A program made the position numbers and the translations under genes. A stretch of DNA of 42,560 nucleotides from NCBI GenBank assembly GCA_021802645.1, contig JAJZRO010000020.1, positions 1 to 42,560 of the forward strand, given 5' to 3'. Shown here one piece after another: positions 15,570 to 24,488 of the stretch. How positions within the stretch are numbered: position 1 is the first letter of the stretch; each line of letters opens with the position of its first letter. The stretch comes from Deltaproteobacteria bacterium (lineage in GTDB: Bacteria; Desulfobacterota; Desulfobulbia; Desulfobulbales; Desulfurivibrionaceae). Below the pieces are notes generated by a model. That model did no database searches. It saw only the letters and a program-made list of their open reading frames with translations, and was not told the DNA's origin.

Positions 15570-16274
15570 ATGACAACGGAAATAGCAACGCATACGCCGG
15601 CGGGCCTGATCTGCGTCTCGGTGGCGCAGCCGAAGGTTGCACTGGCCCTGGCGGCGGCCGAACGGCTGCAAGGCCAGGCCGACGTGATCGAGATTCGGCT
15701 CGACGCCCTGGCCGATGCTGCGGTGGCGCCGTTCCTGAGCCAGCTCCGCACGCCGCTGCTCTTCACCAACCGGCCGCAGTGGGAAGGCGGCATGTTCCAA
15801 GGCAACGAGGCCCAGCGCGGGGCCTTGCTGCTGGAAGCGGCGCGAGCAGGCTGCGCCTACGTGGACCTCGAGCTCAAGGCCGACCTTGGCCTGCGTCGCG
15901 AACTGCTGGCCGCGGCGACCAAGAGCCGCGTCATCCTCTCCTGGCACAACTTCGAGCAAACCCCCGATAATGCAGCCCTGGACGACATCCTTGCCCAGCA
16001 GATGGCAAGCGGGGCGCACATCGGCAAACTGGTCACCATGGCCCATTCCTGGCAGGATGTCCTGCGGGTGCTCCAGCTCCAGCTGACCGCGGCCGCCCGC
16101 AACTTCCCGCTCATCGCCTTCTGCATGGGAGCGCCCGGCGTCATCAGCCGGCTTGCCACCCTGGAACTGGGCGGCTACATGACCTACGCCGCGCCGGATG
16201 AAAACGGTGCCACCGCCCCCGGCCAGCTGCCCATCGCCACCCTCCAGCGGCTCCGCGCCGCCCTCCGGCCATGA
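15570..16274 (+). CDS. aroD: 3-dehydroquinate dehydratase, type I
   Basis: This enzyme dehydrates 3-dehydroquinate to 3-dehydroshikimate in the shikimate pathway. The 234-aa protein shows the type I features: EIRLDAL near the start, the catalytic histidine in SWHNF and the Schiff-base lysine in IGKLV. Type I enzymes are usually about 220-250 aa. The ribosome-binding site is weak. The last four bases overlap the aroE start (ATGA), making aroD-aroE-aroA a tightly coupled operon. Confidence 0.94.
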   Translation: MTTEIATHTPAGLICVSVAQPKVALALAAAERLQGQADVIEIRLDALADAAVAPFLSQLRTPLLFTNRPQWEGGMFQGNEAQRGALLLEAARAGCAYVDLELKADLGLRRELLAAATKSRVILSWHNFEQTPDNAALDDILAQQMASGAHIGKLVTMAHSWQDVLRVLQLQLTAAARNFPLIAFCMGAPGVISRLATLELGGYMTYAAPDENGATAPGQLPIATLQRLRAALRP

Positions 16275-17089
16275 CCATCGACGCCAAGACCGAACTCTAC
16301 GGGATCATCGGCAACCCGGTGGCGCACTCCCTGAGCCCGCTCATGCACAATGCCGCCTTTGCGGCCCTGGGCCTCAACAAGGCCTACGTCGCCTTTCCGG
16401 TGACCGATGTGGCGGCAGCCCTCGCCGGCCTCAAGGCCCTCGGCATCCGCGGGGTGAGCGTCACCATCCCGCACAAGCAGGCGGTGCTCCCCTACCTTGA
16501 CACCATCGATCCGGTGGCGGCCAAGATCGGGGCGGTGAACACCCTGGTGGTGCGCGACAACGCCCTGCACGGCTACAACACCGACTGGCTCGGCGCCAAC
16601 CGCGCCTTGAGCGAGGCCATGGAGCTCAAGGGCAGCCATGTCCTGCTCATCGGTGCCGGCGGTTCGGCCAAGGCCATCGGCTTCGGCCTGCTCGAAGCCG
16701 GCGCCAAAATCACGGTGACCAACCGCACCAGCGACAAGGCCGCCGCCCTCGCCGCCGCCCTCGGCTGCGCTTGGGTCCCGCTGGCAGAAGCGGCCGCCCT
16801 CAGGGCCGATGCTCTCATCAACGCCACTGCGGTGGGCATGGGACCGCTGGCCCACGAAATGGTGCTGCCGGCCGTTGCGCTGGCCAACTTCCCGGTGGTG
16901 ATGGACATCGTCTATGCCCCGCTCGAAACCAGGCTGCTGGCCGCTGCCCGCGCCACCGGCTGCACCGTGGTGGATGGCCTGGCCATGCTCCTTTACCAGG
17001 GCGCGGCCCAGTTCGAACTCTGGACCGGCATGACCGCGCCACTCGAGGTCATGCGCCAAACCTTGCTTGCCCATCTGCCGAGACCATGA
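16271..17089 (+). CDS. aroE: Shikimate dehydrogenase
   Basis: This enzyme reduces 3-dehydroshikimate to shikimate with NADPH. Substrate-binding motifs NPVAHSLSPLMHNAAF and VTIPHK (catalytic lysine) lie in the N-terminal half, together with the catalytic aspartate in YNTDW. The Rossmann loop is GAGGSAKAIG, and the C-terminus ends with MLLYQGAAQFELWTG. Length (272 aa) is typical. It overlaps aroD and aroA through ATGA junctions. Confidence 0.96.
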   Translation: MTIDAKTELYGIIGNPVAHSLSPLMHNAAFAALGLNKAYVAFPVTDVAAALAGLKALGIRGVSVTIPHKQAVLPYLDTIDPVAAKIGAVNTLVVRDNALHGYNTDWLGANRALSEAMELKGSHVLLIGAGGSAKAIGFGLLEAGAKITVTNRTSDKAAALAAALGCAWVPLAEAAALRADALINATAVGMGPLAHEMVLPAVALANFPVVMDIVYAPLETRLLAAARATGCTVVDGLAMLLYQGAAQFELWTGMTAPLEVMRQTLLAHLPRP

Positions 17090-18360
17090 AAGAAATCGTT
17101 CCCCATCGTGCCATCCAGACTACCGTCGAGGTGCCGGGCTCGAAAAGCCTCACCCAGCGCGCACTCATCGCCGCGGCCCTGGCCGACGGCGACTCCATCC
17201 TCATTGGCCCGCTCACCAGCGAAGACACCGAATATACCTCCGCGGCCCTGCGCGCCATGGGCATCGGCGTCGAGCACCACGGCAACCGCTGGCTGGTGCA
17301 CGGCCAGGGTGGCCGCATCGCCACGCCGGCGGCCCCGATCTATCTCGGCAACAACGGCACTGCCACCCGTTTCCTCACCTCGGTGGCCGCCTTGGGCCAC
17401 GGCACCTTTGTCATCACCGGCGACCAGCGCATGGCCGAGCGTCCCATCGCCCCGCTGATGCAGGCGTTGACTGGCTGGGGAGTGGCCATCCGCAGTATCC
17501 ACGACACCGGCTGTCCGCCCATCGAGATTATGGCCAAGGGGCTCACCGGCGGCGCGACCGTGCTGCCCGAAGGCAAGAGCAGCCAGTATCTCTCCTCGCT
17601 GCTCCTCGTGGCACCCTATGCCGCAAACCCGGCCACTTTGACCGTGCAAGGGGAGGTGCTCTCCAAACCCTACGTCCACATGACCCTCGCGGTGATGCGT
17701 GACTTCGGGGCTACCGCAACCGCCAACGGGGCGCTCAACCGCTTCACCATCCCCCCGGGCCGCTACCGGGCGCAGGAATACCACGTGGAAGGGGACGCCT
17801 CCAGCGCCTCCTATTTCTGGGCCGCCGCCGCAGTGACCGGCGGTTCGGTCGCCGTCGCCAATGTCCCTTCTCCCTCATTGCAGGGCGATGCGGTGCTGGC
17901 GGAGATCCTGGGCCGCATGGGCTGCCGGGTCGAAACCACGGCCCACGGCATCACGGTGAGCGGCACGAAAGAGCTTGCAGGCATCGAGGTGGACATGGGC
18001 GACTGCCCGGATGTGGTGCCGACCCTGGCGGTGGTGGCGAGCTTTGCCACCGGCCGCACGGTAATCAGAAACATCGCCCATCTGCGGATCAAGGAGTGCG
18101 ACCGGCTGCACGTCATGGCCAGCGAACTGGCCAAACTCGGAGTCCGCACCGAGGAAGGCGCCGACACCCTGACCATCGAAGGTCAGGGTCGCTCTGCCCC
18201 CTACCACGGCGCCACCATCAATACCTACAATGACCACCGCATCGCCATGAGCTTCGCGGTGGCAGGGTTGATGGTGCCGGGGGTGCGGATCGAAGGGGAA
18301 GGGTGCGTGGTCAAGTCGTTCCCGGATTTCTGGGAACGCTTCCAACTTCTATACCGTTAA
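17086..18360 (+). CDS. aroA: 3-phosphoshikimate 1-carboxyvinyltransferase (EPSP synthase)
   Basis: This enzyme joins phosphoenolpyruvate to shikimate 3-phosphate. The 424-aa protein has GSKSLTQRALIAAAL at the N-terminus, NNGTATRFL, DQRMAERPI, LPEGKSSQYLSSLL and KECDRLHVM with DHRIAMSFAVAGL at the end. I start at ATG 17086, which overlaps the aroE stop codon as ATGA; the frame stays open further upstream inside aroE but that is a shadow. NNGTATR and RPI replace the common NAGTAMR and RPM, so inhibitor sensitivity may differ from the E. coli type. Confidence 0.96.
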   Translation: MKEIVPHRAIQTTVEVPGSKSLTQRALIAAALADGDSILIGPLTSEDTEYTSAALRAMGIGVEHHGNRWLVHGQGGRIATPAAPIYLGNNGTATRFLTSVAALGHGTFVITGDQRMAERPIAPLMQALTGWGVAIRSIHDTGCPPIEIMAKGLTGGATVLPEGKSSQYLSSLLLVAPYAANPATLTVQGEVLSKPYVHMTLAVMRDFGATATANGALNRFTIPPGRYRAQEYHVEGDASSASYFWAAAAVTGGSVAVANVPSPSLQGDAVLAEILGRMGCRVETTAHGITVSGTKELAGIEVDMGDCPDVVPTLAVVASFATGRTVIRNIAHLRIKECDRLHVMASELAKLGVRTEEGADTLTIEGQGRSAPYHGATINTYNDHRIAMSFAVAGLMVPGVRIEGEGCVVKSFPDFWERFQLLYR

Positions 18361-18380
18361 CTCCTTACGCGACAACCGCC

Positions 18381-21300
18381 TCAGGCTTCGTCGAAGGGCA
18401 GAAGGATCTGGCCCGACTCGGCGCAACGCGGCAACTCCAGCCGCCGGTCGGCGCCAAGCATGGCAAGCAGTTCCTCGTGCGAGACCGGCGGGCTGAAGAG
18501 ATAGCCCTGCATCTGCTCGCAGCCCCGTTCCTGCAGGAAGGCAAGCTGCCGCGTTTCCTCCACCCCCTCCGCCACCACCTTGAGCTTCAGACTCTTGGCC
18601 AGAGAAATGATGGCCGCGGTGATGGCGCAGTCGTCCTCGTCGCCGGGCAGATCCTGAATGAAGCGGCGGTCGATTTTCAGCTCGTCGATCGGCAGATGCT
18701 TCAGGTAGTAGAGCGAGGAATAACCAGTGCCGAAATCGTCCACCGACAGGGTGATGCCCATTTCCCGCATCCGCCCCAGCACGGACAAGGCCTTCTGCTC
18801 GTTGTCCATGACCGTGCTTTCCGTGATCTCAAAGGCAAGGCACTCGGTGGCAAGCCCGGTCTTGTTGAGGATCGCGGCGACGACCTCCAGCAGATTATCC
18901 TGGCGGAACTGGCGGGGTGAGAGGTTGATCGAGACCTGCACCGGGAAGCCCTGATCGCACCACAACTTGGCGTCGCGGCAGGCCTGTTCCATCACCCATT
19001 CGCCGATCCCCACCACCAGCCCGGTATCCTCGGCCAGAGGGATGAACTCCCGGGGCGAAACCAGCTCCCCCGCCGCGTTTTTCCAACGCACCAGGGCCTC
19101 GGCCCCGACAATCCTGCCGCTCACCAAATCGACCTTGGGCTGGTAGTGGATGACGAATTCCCGGCGTTCCAGGGCCTTGCGCAGGCTGTTTTCCACCGCC
19201 AGCCAGTCGCTGACCCGGGCGGACATCGAGGGGGTGAAGACCTGGAAGGTGTTGCGCCCCTCCTCCTTGGCCCGATACATGGCGGTGTCGGCGTTGCGGA
19301 TCAGGGTTTCGTGGTCGAGGCCATCCTCGGGGTAATGGGCGATGCCGATGCTGGCGGAGAGATAGAGTTCCTGATCCTGAAACACAAAGGCAGGCTCGAT
19401 GGCCTGAGTAATACGACGGGCCGCAAAGACCGCGTCGTCTGTATGCTCCACCCCCTCCAGCAGCACGATAAATTCGTCGCCGCCATGGCGGGCCACAGTA
19501 TCCTTCTCGCGCACGCAGTGCTTGAGCCGCACCGCCACCTCCTTGAGCAGCCGGTCGCCCACGCTGTGGCCAAGCGAATCGTTGATGCGCTTGAAGTTGT
19601 CGAGGTCGAGGAAGAGCAGCGCCAGCTTCTTTTCGTGGCGCTGGGCGTAGCCCATGGCCAGCGCCAGCCGCTCGCGGAACAGCACCCGGTTGGGCAAGGT
19701 GGTGAGGGCATCGTGGTGCGCCTGGTAGCGCAACCGCTCCTCATGCACCTTGATGGCGGTCATGTCGTGGAAGACCCCGACGTAGTGGGTCAGACGATGT
19801 TGGTCATCGCGGATGGCGGTAATGGTGAGCCATTCGGGATAGATTTCGCCGCTCTTGCGACGGTTCCAGATCTCCCCCTGCCACTTCCCTTCCTGCTGCA
19901 AGGCTTGCCACATCGCCGTGAAAAAATCGCGGTCGTGCCGCTCGGACTTGAGCAGCCGCGGATTCTGCCCCAGCGCCTCCTCCTCGCTGTAGCCGGTAAT
20001 CTCGGTGAAGGCGCGATTCACCTTCTCGATGGTGCCATTGGGGTCGGTGATGATGATGCCCTCGATGCTGCTTTCAAAAACGTTGGCCGCCAGATGCAGT
20101 TCCTCCGTGGCCTTGTGGCTTTCGGTGACATCCTGCACCGTGCCGAACATCCGCAAGGGCCGCCCCTGGGCGTCGCGGGTCAATTCCGCCTCGGAATGCA
20201 CATAGCGAATCCGGTCGTCGGGTCGCACGATCCGGAACTCGGCCTGGAAGGCGGTACCATCCCGCAACACCGCATCCAATGCCTTCCGCAGCGGCGTCAC
20301 GTCATCCGGATGCACAAAACGAAGAATCCCTTCCAGGGTATGGGTGAGCTCCTCCGTCGGCACCCCGAAGATGCGGCGCGCCTGGTCGGAATAGATCATG
20401 GCATTCTGGGGCACCATCCATTCCCAGTGGCCGAGGCGGGCGACCTGCTGCGCCTTGGCCAGACTGTTCTGGCTGCGCCGCAGGTCCGTTTCGACCCGCT
20501 CCTTCTCGGCGATCTGCAGGAGCAGATCCTCGTTGGTCCGGGCCAGGTCGACGGTACGCTTGACAATGACATCTTCCAGCTGGTGGCGGTAGGTCTCCAA
20601 CTCGGCGTAATTCGTGCTCGCCTCATTGGCCTTCTGCCGCAGCGAGGCGTTGAGCTCGACCAGCTCCTGGTTCAGCTTGGTAAAGGCGGTATGAAGCACC
20701 AGGAAGGCCACCAGCACGACCAGGGCGGTGATCACCGCCCCCATGACGAGAAAACGATAAAACCCGTGCACATAATCGGTAATGTCGGCGGCAAAGAGCA
20801 CCCGCGCCACCGGTTTGCCCTGATAGTCGGCGAGCACGGTCTGGGAGTTCAACTGATACCAGTGCCCCTTGTGCTGGAACCGCTCCGGGCCGTGGAAGAA
20901 GGAAAAATTGGGGGGCAATGCATCAAAGAGGTTTTCCTGACACTTGAGCAGGAGTGCGTCGCTGAAATAGAGCAGATGCTGGTCGGTGCCGATCCTTTCG
21001 CCGGTGGCCGGCATCAGCGCCGGATCGATGAGCAGGGCAACGCTCACCCCCGGCTCCTCACCGAGCAGTCGCAGCAGATGCTGGACCTTGACCCCCACCT
21101 CCACGGTGCCCACAGGCGCTCCGTGATAACTCACTGGCTGGACCACCCGATAAAAAAGCCCCTGCGTACACAACTCGAAGCCGGCCTGCTGCTGTCTGGT
21201 CCGATTGGCCGCCACCACCATGGGGCGGGTGGCGGTGAGGTCATCGCCAAAGCAGTCGGGCTGATGCAGCCGCAGGAAGGAATGGTTATCCGGCGTTTGG

Positions 21301-21635
21301 AACTGGAATCTCACGACATCGGGGTCTTCCCGGCGGAACTCATGCAGATAAATGGCGGTGGCCAGACGATACAGCCGTTCCCGGTCCCGCTGGGCAAAGG
21401 CTGCCATCATTTCCGGTTGGGCCATCACCTCTCCGGCAAGCCGGGAACGATAGGGCTCGTAGGTATAGCGGACTGCCAGGGCGAGATGATTCTGGATTTC
21501 CTCGGCCTGCTGGGTCAGGAGGTGGTTCAGCTCCGCCTTCCGGTGACTGATTTCCCAGACAAGAAAGCTGACGGCCATGGCAAGGATGGTCGCCAGCACG
21601 ATAAGAGTAGCCTTCCATTTGATGCTTTCGGACAT
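18381..21635 (-). CDS. Membrane sensor diguanylate cyclase/phosphodiesterase (dCache-PAS-PAS-GGDEF-EAL)
   Basis: This 1,084-aa protein should make and/or degrade cyclic di-GMP in response to a periplasmic ligand. In order it has TM1 (9-27), a periplasmic dCache_3-like sensor (about 30-290; LRLHQPDCFGDDL, GFELCTQGLFYRVVQPVSY), TM2 (293-316), a coiled coil (318-395), PAS domains (about 396-505 and 515-630), GGDEF (635-800) and EAL (815-1060). GGDEF (718-722) and an I-site RxxD (709-712) are intact. EAL (846-848), NLSPRQF, EITES, DDFGTGYSSL and AEGVE are also intact, so both activities look possible. The start at 21635 is my choice; the frame continues into pgi but without sense there. It lies 34 nt after pgi and may be co-transcribed. 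Confidence 0.93.
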   Translation of the reverse strand: MSESIKWKATLIVLATILAMAVSFLVWEISHRKAELNHLLTQQAEEIQNHLALAVRYTYEPYRSRLAGEVMAQPEMMAAFAQRDRERLYRLATAIYLHEFRREDPDVVRFQFQTPDNHSFLRLHQPDCFGDDLTATRPMVVAANRTRQQQAGFELCTQGLFYRVVQPVSYHGAPVGTVEVGVKVQHLLRLLGEEPGVSVALLIDPALMPATGERIGTDQHLLYFSDALLLKCQENLFDALPPNFSFFHGPERFQHKGHWYQLNSQTVLADYQGKPVARVLFAADITDYVHGFYRFLVMGAVITALVVLVAFLVLHTAFTKLNQELVELNASLRQKANEASTNYAELETYRHQLEDVIVKRTVDLARTNEDLLLQIAEKERVETDLRRSQNSLAKAQQVARLGHWEWMVPQNAMIYSDQARRIFGVPTEELTHTLEGILRFVHPDDVTPLRKALDAVLRDGTAFQAEFRIVRPDDRIRYVHSEAELTRDAQGRPLRMFGTVQDVTESHKATEELHLAANVFESSIEGIIITDPNGTIEKVNRAFTEITGYSEEEALGQNPRLLKSERHDRDFFTAMWQALQQEGKWQGEIWNRRKSGEIYPEWLTITAIRDDQHRLTHYVGVFHDMTAIKVHEERLRYQAHHDALTTLPNRVLFRERLALAMGYAQRHEKKLALLFLDLDNFKRINDSLGHSVGDRLLKEVAVRLKHCVREKDTVARHGGDEFIVLLEGVEHTDDAVFAARRITQAIEPAFVFQDQELYLSASIGIAHYPEDGLDHETLIRNADTAMYRAKEEGRNTFQVFTPSMSARVSDWLAVENSLRKALERREFVIHYQPKVDLVSGRIVGAEALVRWKNAAGELVSPREFIPLAEDTGLVVGIGEWVMEQACRDAKLWCDQGFPVQVSINLSPRQFRQDNLLEVVAAILNKTGLATECLAFEITESTVMDNEQKALSVLGRMREMGITLSVDDFGTGYSSLYYLKHLPIDELKIDRRFIQDLPGDEDDCAITAAIISLAKSLKLKVVAEGVEETRQLAFLQERGCEQMQGYLFSPPVSHEELLAMLGADRRLELPRCAESGQILLPFDEA

Positions 21636-21669
21636 CAGCCCAACAATTCCCCCTGGCCCCGCATTTTGT

Positions 21670-23316
21670 CTAAACGTGCTCGTCCAACAGACCGGCGGCC
21701 TTGAGCAGCGCCCAGCCACGCGGATCGGCTTCGGAGCCATTATAGAGGAAATTCTGCCGGTGGGCAGAAAAATGTGCAAGAAGCCCATTGGCCAGTTTCT
21801 TGCCGAGCTGCACCCCTTCCTGATCAAAGGAATTGATATTCCAGAGGAAGCCCTGGAAGACCACCTTGGCCTCATAGAGCGCCAGCAGGGCCCCCATGGC
21901 ATAGGGGGTGAGCCGGTCGGCGATGAGCAGCGCACTGGGGCGATTGCCGGCAAAGCGCTGGTTGGGATTCTCATGGGGCTGGCCGGTGGCCAGGGCCAGG
22001 ATCTGGGCCAACAGGTTGGCCACCAGCTTTTCCTGGGAGGTGGTGCCTTGGAGCAGCAGATCCTTATCCAGCTGATTCTGACGGAAGCCGATGAATTCCG
22101 TCGGCACGATGGTGGTGCCCTGGTGGAGGAGTTGGTAAAAGGCATGCTGGCCATTGGTGCCCGGCTCGCCCCAAAGCACCGGCCCGCTCTGCCAGGCAAG
22201 CTCGCGACCGCCCCGGCTGACCGATTTGCCGTTGCTCTCCATGTCGAGCTGCTGGAGATGGGCGGCAAAACGCACCAGCGCCTGACTGTAAGGCAACACC
22301 GCCACAGTGTCGCAGCCCAGGAAGTTGCGGTTCCAGATACCGAGAAGGGCCAGCAGCAGGGCCGGATTGTGGCGGATCGCCGGCTCGGCCGCCGCGAGGT
22401 CCATGGCATGGGCGCCGCGCAGGATCTCGACCACCTGCTCGTCGCCCAGGGCGAAACCGAGCATCACGGCGCCCACCATGGAGGTGGCGCTGTAGCGGCC
22501 GCCGATATAGTCGAACATATAAAAGGAACGGAGATAGCGGGCCGGATTGTCCATCGGGCTGCCCTGCCCGGTCACTGCCAGGAAATGGCGCTCGGGCGCC
22601 AGTCCGGCCGCCACAAAGGCCTGGCGCACCAGCTCCTCGTTGGTCAAGGTTTCCAGGGTGGTGCCGCTTTTCGAGACCACGTTGACCAGGGTGCGGGAGA
22701 GATCAAGCCCCGCAAGCACGGCGGCCGCGTCGTCGGGATCGACGTTGCTGATGAAATGGACCCGGCGGCCGGGCGTGGCAAAGGCGGCCAGGGCCAGATA
22801 GAGCGCCCGCGGCCCGAGGTCGGAGCCGCCGATGCCGACGTGGACCAGCTCGGTAAACGGCGCGCCGGCGGCGTTCACGAGCTGGCCGTTGTCCAGTTCC
22901 GCCAGAAAGGTGCGCAGCTTGGCGAGTTCGGCCCGAGCCTGGGCCGTGGCCGCTGGGGCCAGCGGCGCCTCGGCGAAAAGATCGCGGCAGGCAGTATGGA
23001 GCACCTGACGGTTTTCGCTGGCGAAGCCCTCGATGCGGTTCAGCACCGCCCCCTGCCGCATGAGGAAAAACTGCTCCACCACCCGGCTCTCGTCGGCCAG
23101 GGACTGCAAGGCATCAAGGGTTGCCTCGTCGATCCGCTGCGTGGCGTAGAGAAGGTCGAGGCCGGCGGCAGAAGAGCGATAACGGCTGATCCGCTCGGGT
23201 GTCAGCGCCGCCGGCGCCGTCAGATCGAAAGGGTGTTCGGCCAGCCTTTGCAACACGCCGGTGGCGGCGAGTCGGTCAAAATCCCGACAAAGCCCCACTG
23301 GTACTGTATCCGTCAT
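21670..23316 (-). CDS. pgi: Glucose-6-phosphate isomerase
   Basis: This enzyme interconverts glucose 6-phosphate and fructose 6-phosphate. The 548-aa product shows VGIGGSDLGPRAL, the phosphate loop SKSGTTLET, GGRYSATSMVG and the C-terminal signature NINSFDQEGVQLGK. I start at ATG 23316 (MTDTVPV), where GGGGAGCGGGGA provides a ribosome-binding site; seven extra residues upstream would be in frame but look non-genic. It is divergent from the J-domain gene and is followed by the GGDEF-EAL gene. Confidence 0.96.
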   Translation of the reverse strand: MTDTVPVGLCRDFDRLAATGVLQRLAEHPFDLTAPAALTPERISRYRSSAAGLDLLYATQRIDEATLDALQSLADESRVVEQFFLMRQGAVLNRIEGFASENRQVLHTACRDLFAEAPLAPAATAQARAELAKLRTFLAELDNGQLVNAAGAPFTELVHVGIGGSDLGPRALYLALAAFATPGRRVHFISNVDPDDAAAVLAGLDLSRTLVNVVSKSGTTLETLTNEELVRQAFVAAGLAPERHFLAVTGQGSPMDNPARYLRSFYMFDYIGGRYSATSMVGAVMLGFALGDEQVVEILRGAHAMDLAAAEPAIRHNPALLLALLGIWNRNFLGCDTVAVLPYSQALVRFAAHLQQLDMESNGKSVSRGGRELAWQSGPVLWGEPGTNGQHAFYQLLHQGTTIVPTEFIGFRQNQLDKDLLLQGTTSQEKLVANLLAQILALATGQPHENPNQRFAGNRPSALLIADRLTPYAMGALLALYEAKVVFQGFLWNINSFDQEGVQLGKKLANGLLAHFSAHRQNFLYNGSEADPRGWALLKAAGLLDEHV

Positions 23317-23585
23317 TCCCCGCTCCCCACCACCCAACGTGGTGTGTCATGCGTTTCACGGCAGAAAAAACCACACCCCCTAAAAAAAGTATTAAAAATG
23401 AGCCTGTTATGTGCTAGTCTTGGATAAACCTTTGGGATTTCCAAGGAGATTGCGTGCAGCCAACCGCCCAAGCCCCGCGCCAAGCCCTTTACGCCATTAT
23501 AGCGCAACGCCGTCCGGCAAATCCAACCATTTCTGCGGCCGCCATTCCCGATGGCCGCCGGCAACACTGACCGCCACCGGCTGCC

Positions 23586-24464
23586 ATGTCCTTCATCACC
23601 ACCGAACATGAACTCCACCGCGCCTGCGAGGTCATCTTCGGCCCGGAACTCGTCGTCACCCGCGAGTTTCTCGAATACCTGCAACCCTCCGGCGTCAAGA
23701 GTGCCTACCGCAAACGGGCGATGGAGACCCATCCCGACCGTTTCACCGCCACCGAGCTTGCCCTCCAGCAACAGAACAACGAACTCTTTTACGCGGTGCA
23801 AAGCTCTTACGAACACCTGCTCCAGTATCTGAAGGCGCGGGAGCAGGGATTCCACCTGCCGCCCCAACCGGCTCCCCGGACCGCTCCCCGGCCAGCAGCC
23901 CGGCCGACCGGTCGGGCCAGCGGCGCTGCCCACCGGCCAACCTCCAACCACAAATCCACGGCCAGCGGCGGCTTCCGTGCCCATACCGACACGTCGCGCC
24001 AGGGCAGGCCGGACCGGCCGACCTTCACCGACTGGAACGTCGAACAACGCTACCGCGGCCCCCTGCCCCATCGCCGCCTGCTGCTCGGTCACTTCCTCTA
24101 TTACTCCGGCATCGCTTCCTGGCGCATGGTGGTGCAGGCCCTGATCTGGCAGCGGACGCAACGGCCGCGACTCGGCGAATTGGGCCAGCGCTTCGGCCTG
24201 CTGGCGGAGGAGGAAATCACCCAGATCCTCCGCAGCAAGACCCTGCTCGAACCCTTCGGCGCCTCGGCCGTCGCCTTGGGCTATCTCACCGAAACCCAGC
24301 TCCAGGTGCTGGTCCACCACCAAAAACGGCTGCAGCGGAAATTCGGCGAATACTTCCTCGAAAAAAGGATCCTGCGGCCGGAACAGTTCGCCTTGCTGCT
24401 CCATCAATACCATGCACACAATGCCCGGCTCAGCGAGGAGCTCGGGGTCCGCTTCCGCTTCTAG
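23586..24464 (+). CDS. J-domain protein with repeated helical C-terminal domain
   Basis: This 292-aa protein begins with a J-domain-like region (about residues 22-85) carrying the essential HPD motif (49-51, AMETHPDRF), which normally stimulates the ATPase of Hsp70/DnaK. A Pro/Arg/Ala-rich linker (about 90-150) follows. The C-terminal part (about 155-285) holds two or three helical repeats with LGELGQRFGLLAEEEI, ALGYLTETQL and FGEYFLEKRILRPEQF. These resemble the T2SSE/MshEN-type 'LG..L...G.L...QL' repeat, known in other proteins for nucleotide or c-di-GMP binding. That C-terminal assignment is tentative. No good ribosome-binding site is visible. An M48 protease gene follows after 24 nt, so a joint protein-quality-control role is plausible. 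Confidence 0.75.
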   Translation: MSFITTEHELHRACEVIFGPELVVTREFLEYLQPSGVKSAYRKRAMETHPDRFTATELALQQQNNELFYAVQSSYEHLLQYLKAREQGFHLPPQPAPRTAPRPAARPTGRASGAAHRPTSNHKSTASGGFRAHTDTSRQGRPDRPTFTDWNVEQRYRGPLPHRRLLLGHFLYYSGIASWRMVVQALIWQRTQRPRLGELGQRFGLLAEEEITQILRSKTLLEPFGASAVALGYLTETQLQVLVHHQKRLQRKFGEYFLEKRILRPEQFALLLHQYHAHNARLSEELGVRFRF

Positions 24465-24488
24465 CCCCTGGGGCTGGGAGCTGCCCCC

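Noticed and set aside
21636-22409. The GGDEF-EAL frame stays open far into pgi, which would give a protein of about 1,340 residues
   Set aside because: The upstream portion is antisense-free but out of frame with pgi, low-complexity Arg/Ser/Pro-rich, and has no ribosome-binding site. Pgi is complete there, and the sensible start with a transmembrane helix is at 21635.
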